A DNA stretch of 64,000 nt from Microstegium vimineum (lineage: Eukaryota > Streptophyta > Magnoliopsida > Poales > Poaceae), in contig CM039123.1 of the NCBI GenBank assembly GCA_022036555.1, positions 9,859,217 through 9,923,216 on the forward strand, given 5' to 3'. The notes under the pieces were generated by a model. That model saw only the letters and a program-made list of their open reading frames with translations. It ran no database searches and was not told the DNA's origin. Positions 58,644 through 64,000 of this stretch are shown one piece after another. A program made the translations under genes and the position numbers. Each line of letters starts with the position of its first letter. Positions within the stretch are counted from its first letter, which is position 1.

Positions 58644-60159
58644 CGCGCCGAGTTCTCTGCTCCGACCTCCGATCGGGAGAGCGGCAGCGCGCACGGACTG
58701 GGCTGGTAGCCGTTGTTGGGTTTGCCAAGTTTGGAAGGGTGTGGGGTCGTGGGGATGTGCAGCTGCAGCATGTGGCGGTGGCGCGGGCGCGCGGACGGGA
58801 TTTATCGGGAGCCGGGCGATCAACCGGTGGGCACGGCCACGGTTTGGTTTCTCCGCCGGCCTCCGGGCGCTCTCGAAACCAGCCGCGCTGCGCCGCGCCC
58901 TCGGGCTCCGATTCTGCGAGCCAGAGCTGCCGGTTTCCGCCAGCCAGATGCGGCGAGGACCTGGCCCTGGCCGGGGTCTCTCTCTCTCGAAACGGAACGG
59001 GGACTGTGGCAGTGGCAGTCGCGTGTGATGCGACCTGGGTCTCCGAGACGCCGAGACGGACGGACGTCTCTCTCTAGTCCACCGAGGCCCGACCGATTCC
59101 ACGTGGCCCTCTCGAAGCAAGTGCTCTGAACTTGGCGTTCGCACGAAGTGTTGAGGCATCGCGAATCTGAACAGAGCGTGAGTCGCGAACTCAGGTCGCA
59201 GCGCGCCGACAGCAGCATACGCAGAGACGGCAGAATCTGCGTGGTGAGACACCCAGACAGTGTGTGAAACCCTGCCTAAAACCTGGTGTTTAGTCGTGCT
59301 TTATTTGGCCCTGCACGTGATTGCCAGTGCACTGGCTACTAGTACTAGGTTGCCAGCTCAGCTAGTACCACCAGAATGAGTTGAGGTACGAAGTTGACTA
59401 GTAGGTTGCCTAATTCTGCCACAAAATGCAAAAGCGTAAAGACTGACGATGACTCGTCTCGTCCATGGTTTTTGTGTACGTACTAATAATTTTATAATTT
59501 TGCTGGAGTGTGCTCTAAGCTAAAACCGCGAATTCCCAGGCGCTGTTGGGTTCTGACTTCATATACCCTGAAAGGACACGTGACACTGACAATCTTTCAT
59601 ATTTCACATGATGAATCTTGACAAAAAAAAAATAGTAAAGGGTAAGTTTGTTATAGGCCTCTTTCCTCTGTACCATAAATAAATGACACTATTTATTCAT
59701 GTTAGTCAAACTTTCTTAAATTTAAATAGATTTATAAAAAATATTAGCAACATTTATATTCTTAAATAGCTTATTGTAAAAATATATTAAAATAATACTG
59801 GTTTGGTTTCCTTAGTGCATGGGAGGACTATGCGGTATCGAGTCCACCTGAACCTAACCCTTAATAGTTGTCTAATTATAACTTTAATTTTGCATATAAA
59901 GTGGGAGAAGCACGAACGTTAGTATATCATAATTGTAGAGATCTACAATATTATAGTTGATATATGTTTTTTTTTAAAATATCATATTTTGGAAATTCAA
60001 AATTTAGGATTTCCAAATGACTTAGATATGGTACCTGAAGAAATTGTACTTTCTCCATTCCAAATTTTAAATCATTTTAGTATTTTTAGATGCATAGTTT
60101 TTTTCCTAGATTGAAGGAGTCTACGTTGTGCCCTGTGAATACCGTGCTAAATAGCACAT
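58644..60159. other. Promoter of the small gene and AT-rich spacer
   Basis: The GC-rich part (58644-59250) is likely promoter and leader. 59660-60120 contains phrases of decayed Stowaway-type MITEs (GTCAAACTTTCTTAAATTT; CTCCATTCCAAATTTTAAA). No gene is seen. Confidence 0.5.
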
Positions 60160-61640
60160 TGTGGCAGAACCGTCTGAATTATAAGAGATCAAGTACTAAA
60201 GTAACCGAATTAACTGCCACTTAAGAGCACTTGAGCCCATATAGTTCCGGTAGTCCGTGAAATCTCGAAGGATTTCAAACATTTCCACAATACAACCAAG
60301 ATCGAGATAGTTCAGTAGCACCATTCACACGATATAAGGTTCAACATAATAAATAGTATCGGAGTGCGAAGACTCAACAGTTATTACAACCTATGGTGCA
60401 AATTGAAATAGAAGCGGAAGTCTTTAATCACGATAGTCTCCAAAGTAGTTCTTAATAAAGTGCCAGACTAGGGACATATCCCGTAACAACAAAAGAAGAG
60501 TCTGGAAGTGACCAAGCCCATGGTCTAGAAGTCATCCCCAACGGGGTAGAGACAGTTAACACAATAACCATGCAGGAGCTGACCATCTGCAAAACAACAT
60601 GGGATAAAACCCTGAGTACAAAAGGGTACTCAGCGAGACTTAACCGTCATAAATGAAAATAAAAACTCCAAGGAGTATGAAGGCTTATGGTGGTTTAGCT
60701 GACTCTTTTGTGGAAAAGCATGCGACTAACCTTTCAAGTTTTAGTAAAGATATAGCAGCAAGCTTTTAGTAATGTTACCTGTCATCTACATTAGTCACTA
60801 GTCTATGCCAAACATGTTGAATTTAAGCATACAAGAGAACCATCATCATTCCAGGCTTTCCATAAACCGGATCACCATCATTAGTTTCATAGTCGTGTAA
60901 ATGTTGTCATTGCCCTAATCCAGTGCTCTCTAACCAGGAGTGATGGCGATTTGAATCGGATTCCTACTCAGCTGAGGGGGTATTCCCTACACAAACCCCA
61001 CTCACAAGCCACGTGAGTTACAGGTCACCGAAGACACTATTCGAGTAAAGTCGCGGGATGAACAGGGACCACCGACACCAGGGGCCGCCCGAAAGCCAGC
61101 AGCTATAAAGGTCTTAGATCGCGCCCATGTGTCCGAACCCCACCTCGCACCAGCACGATGCATCGCCATCCAAACCCTGCCCGAATAAAGTACCGACTTC
61201 ACGGTCGGAACGAGTTATCCTTCCAGTTAAGTGCAGGGCATGCGTTCAACATGACCAGAGGGACGACAACACGAACAGTCCTTAGTTGACACGGTCAAGT
61301 CACTCCCATCCAAAGTATAGGGAGTTCCCTACCGATCTTAGTTCCATTACCCATTCCGGCTATCATTCCAAGATAACCCATAACATGTGATGAGGATATA
61401 TCCTATATCTCGCGGGTAATGAAATCACCCGACTTCTACCGAACTAAGCCAACTAAGCAAGACTGCCACGATCGAACTTTAGGTAACAAGGTAAAGGTAT
61501 AGATAGGATAACAAGGTAATATGCTTCCATGGTTGCACTCAACTCCTATACTTAATGCATCAACAAAGTGCGAATAATAAATGATAGACTTTTGCAAACC
61601 GGGAGAATGCTCCGGGGCTTGCTGTTGGCACAAGTTATGA
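60160..61640 (-). mobile_element. Partial LTR related to the 3117-7676 element
   Basis: It begins TGTGGCAGAACCGTC, the reverse complement of the 3' terminus at 7676. It matches that element through AATTATAAGAGATCAAGTACT, CCCTGAGTAC...GGGTACTCAGC and the region equivalent to 6240-6300. Similarity fades near 61640. The other end is lost or replaced by the next element. Confidence 0.75.
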
Positions 61641-63410
61641 TTAACTTTTCTATACTTAAAATTGTGCCACCAACCTCTAGATCAGGGATAAAATAAACAC
61701 ATCATGAACATAGTTTATCAAATAACTAGTTCCACATGTACATGAGTGTTTGAGTGCAGGGATGAAGAAATGAAGCAAGTGAGAGCCAGTGGGACCCACA
61801 TAGGGGCTCGGCCAACCACCCTATGGGCCCACCTGGCTCTCCCCCTCGGCCATGATCCAAGAGAGGCACTCTAGAGTGGATTCCATCCATTAGATCACTC
61901 TGTGCTTTCTCTCAACGACTCATAAGCAAAGCACAAGGATTCATGGGCCCACACAAAGGAGATTAACGTGACAACCACCACAGAACCAACATTCAACATC
62001 CATGACAAGTGGAACCAGCACCTGGGACACCGAGGTGGGCCAGACACCCGAGGGGGGGTTGTCGGCCGAACCACCTTTGGGCCCACCAGGCCCCCACTTG
62101 GTCCCTGATCAGTGGGGCCACCTTCAGGAGGACAGAGGAGGGCCCACTAGCCATAGGGGGGTTCGGCCGAACCACCCCTAGGTCGGTTGGCCTCCCTCCA
62201 ACCGCCATATGCAAGGACACATGGTAGAAATCCACACCACACAACCCAAGGACGGTTCCAAGGTCGGTTAATCCAAGGGTGGAGGATTGAAGCCCCCTGG
62301 ATCGATGATGTGGCGATGGAGTATCCCCTACTCCACCTCCCACTATAAATAGAGGGTCACTCCCCCCTCTCTAGACATGGTGAAGAAGCCTACAAGCTCT
62401 ATTCCTTAGAATTATTCTAGTAGTTAGTCTAGAGTGGGAGTTAGAGTTGAGTCGAGCTTGCTCGGGATTTCCGAAGTTGTCTTCTGGGAAGTCTGGTATA
62501 GCTCTTGTATCTTTTCTTCTTTGTAAGACTTTATCTTTATCAATATATTATCCTTTCCCTTTACTTTACTTAGTATTTAGTTTGAGCATTACTATACTAG
62601 ATATAGTATTGTTATATGCTTTTGCTCTTTAATAGTCTTTACATTTATAGTCTGTGATCCTTGTGACCTTTCCTGTATGCGATCATTGCCTGTCATAGGG
62701 TGCTTTGATTATTGATCGTAGTCAAAGTAATAAGTTGTGTGTAAGCGTGGTGCTTATATATTAGCTTATCCTTGATTACCGCTTATTGCGTGGATTGTTC
62801 GTGGATGCTAGCAGAAGGTGACAGCTCTATCTAGCCTTAGTATTCCACCACGCGTGTCAGATGAGTTATTAAAAGGTAGGGCTTCAAGACAACAGGAGGG
62901 CGCGGTCTGGTAGGAGTTTTGTCCTCCTACTGATCTATCCCATCGCCTAGCATACTTGTTTTGAGGAGGCAAACTATAGTGTTTAGTCTAGTTAATTAGC
63001 TAAGTATATTAAAGTAGAGTGAATTGCTTAGGAGTGCCTTGTACTCTCTCGTTGTCCTCCCACCTAGCTAATCTGTCTAGTCCGTTCTAAGTATCATTTA
63101 CCTAGGCTCTTTCATTCATCAATCCCCTTCCTATCACATTTATCATTTACCCCCCTATACTAGTCGATACTAAGTTGAGGTACTCGCTAGGATCTCTCTC
63201 TAATTATCATTTCTAGCTCAGCTTTCCCTTGGGATAAAATAAATTACGATACCTTGGAATACTCCTAGGTGAAGTGCTACAGCGGTATAATCTGTGCGCT
63301 TGTGGATTTATTTAATAGTCATAAGAAATACCCATAAGCATTTCTGGCGTCGTACCGGGGATAGGGATTTATCTCTATTTGTTGTGCGACGCTAAGAAGT
63401 GTCAACAAGC
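61641..63410 (+). mobile_element. 5' LTR and leader of an Athila-like gypsy element (left edge unresolved)
   Basis: A core promoter TATAAATA lies at 62344-62351. Upstream sequence repeats GGCCGAACCACC-type phrases (62050-62200). Downstream is the U5-like part that runs to the primer-binding site. I could not place the left TG terminus. Confidence 0.6.
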
Positions 63411-63415
63411 ATTTC

Positions 63416-63433
63416 TGGCGCCGTTGCCGGGGA
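63416..63433 (+). other. Primer-binding site complementary to tRNA-Asp
   Basis: TGGCGCCGTTGCCGGGGA is the complement of the 3' end of plant tRNA-Asp, used to prime reverse transcription in Athila-type elements. A degenerate copy (TGGCGTCGTACCGGGGAT) lies 72 bp upstream at 63344-63361. Confidence 0.9.
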
Positions 63434-63703
63434 AAGCATAGCCTAGAAATTTTAATTAGATTGAATCCAAAGCTTATCATTAACTTAGTTATCAATTAGC
63501 CATAGGGGCTTACCCCTGTATGTGTCTTCTCTTCTTGTAAAGCGAGACAGTTTATGAGTGGTTTCTAACTGCCGGGAAACTACCTAGAGGATCCTGAGCA
63601 GCTGTTGAGGAGGTCTAGACGTCGTCAAGTCCCACCTCAGAGGTTCATCTCGAACCTGAATCCGTTCAAGGAAGGAGGCTCTACACCACCACTCAAGGAA
63701 GCT

Positions 63704-64000
63704 ATGGCCCACAAGGAAATCTCTGACTTCTCGGCCCCGTCAGCTACCCACGTAGCTTAGGGTCCCGAGGTCAACTTCGGGGATGCCACCTTCGAGTTGA
63801 AGCCCGCTTTGATCCACATGGTGCAGGCCAATCCGTTTTGCGGAAAGCCCCATGAGGATGCCAATGCTCATCTCTAGCACTTCATGGAGTTATGTGGCAC
63901 ATTCACTATCAAGGGAGTGGCGTCTGACGCCATTCGTCTTCGCCTTTTCCCATTCTCGCTATTAGGGAAGGCGAAGCAATGGTTCTACGCCCACAAGGAA
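63704..64000 (+). pseudogene. Athila-like gypsy gag, 5' part, with two in-frame stops
   Basis: From the ATG at 63704 the frame reads MAHKEISDFSAPSA, then NFGDATFELKPALIHMVQ, NPFCGKPHEDANAHL, FTIKGV and FPFSLLGKAKQWFYAHKE. These are the conserved phrases of the retrotransposon gag domain. TAG stops interrupt it at 63758-63760 and 63875-63877. The same frame may extend upstream toward 63600. The window ends inside the gene. Confidence 0.9.

Overview
The window is plant nuclear DNA, almost certainly from a grass and probably a panicoid. The signs are spliced genes with GT-AG introns, Stowaway MITEs with TA target duplications, CACTA termini with GGCNGTGATG-type subterminal repeats, a SINE of the Au/p-SINE type, Ty3/gypsy and Ty1/copia remnants, and GC-rich 5' gene ends beside AT-rich intergenic DNA. 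A run of exactly 100 N (33237-33336) marks an assembly gap. The species cannot be fixed from the sequence alone. No bacterial, organellar or CRISPR-type system is present.

Layout. 1-9060 is a nested retrotransposon block. It holds a gypsy gag-protease remnant, an antisense intronless F-box-like ORF, a 4.56-kb solo LTR that split the older element, and a short 3' LTR. 9061-15950 is mostly transposon debris: two CACTA ends, several short tandem duplications and repeated AT-rich motifs. 16099-19783 is a convergent gene pair, an HMA-domain protein with an (EEKK)8 tail (+) and a mitochondrial or plastid P-type PPR protein (-), with a foldback MITE just upstream of the PPR gene. 20387-23819 has a 36-bp triple repeat and a clean 601-bp Helitron. 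23820-25965 (-) is an LTI65/RD29B-like ABA- and cold-responsive gene with a one-base frameshift and ABRE/DRE-like promoter motifs. 27562-35112 is a second transposon cluster: two SINEs, two Stowaways, and a degenerate copia element cut by a CACTA end and then by the gap. 36482-41050 (-) is an eight-exon NT-C2/coiled-coil gene, also with a one-base deletion. 41051-54652 has no gene I can support, only MITEs and simple repeats. 54653-57633 (+) is a four-exon cytochrome b561 gene, convergent with a small single-exon gene at 58404-58643 (-). 60160-64000 carries a relative of the 3117-7676 LTR and the 5' end of an Athila-like gypsy element (LTR, tRNA-Asp primer site, broken gag).

The host genes are ordinary, unlinked plant housekeeping or stress genes: redox membrane protein, organellar RNA-binding protein, stress protein, coiled-coil protein and HMA protein. 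They do not form a pathway. The items most worth a second look are the F-box ORF inside a gypsy element, the two single-base frameshifts in otherwise well-preserved genes, the SINE with a perfect 15-bp target duplication and an internal copy of neighbouring host sequence, the Helitron, and a GC-AG intron.
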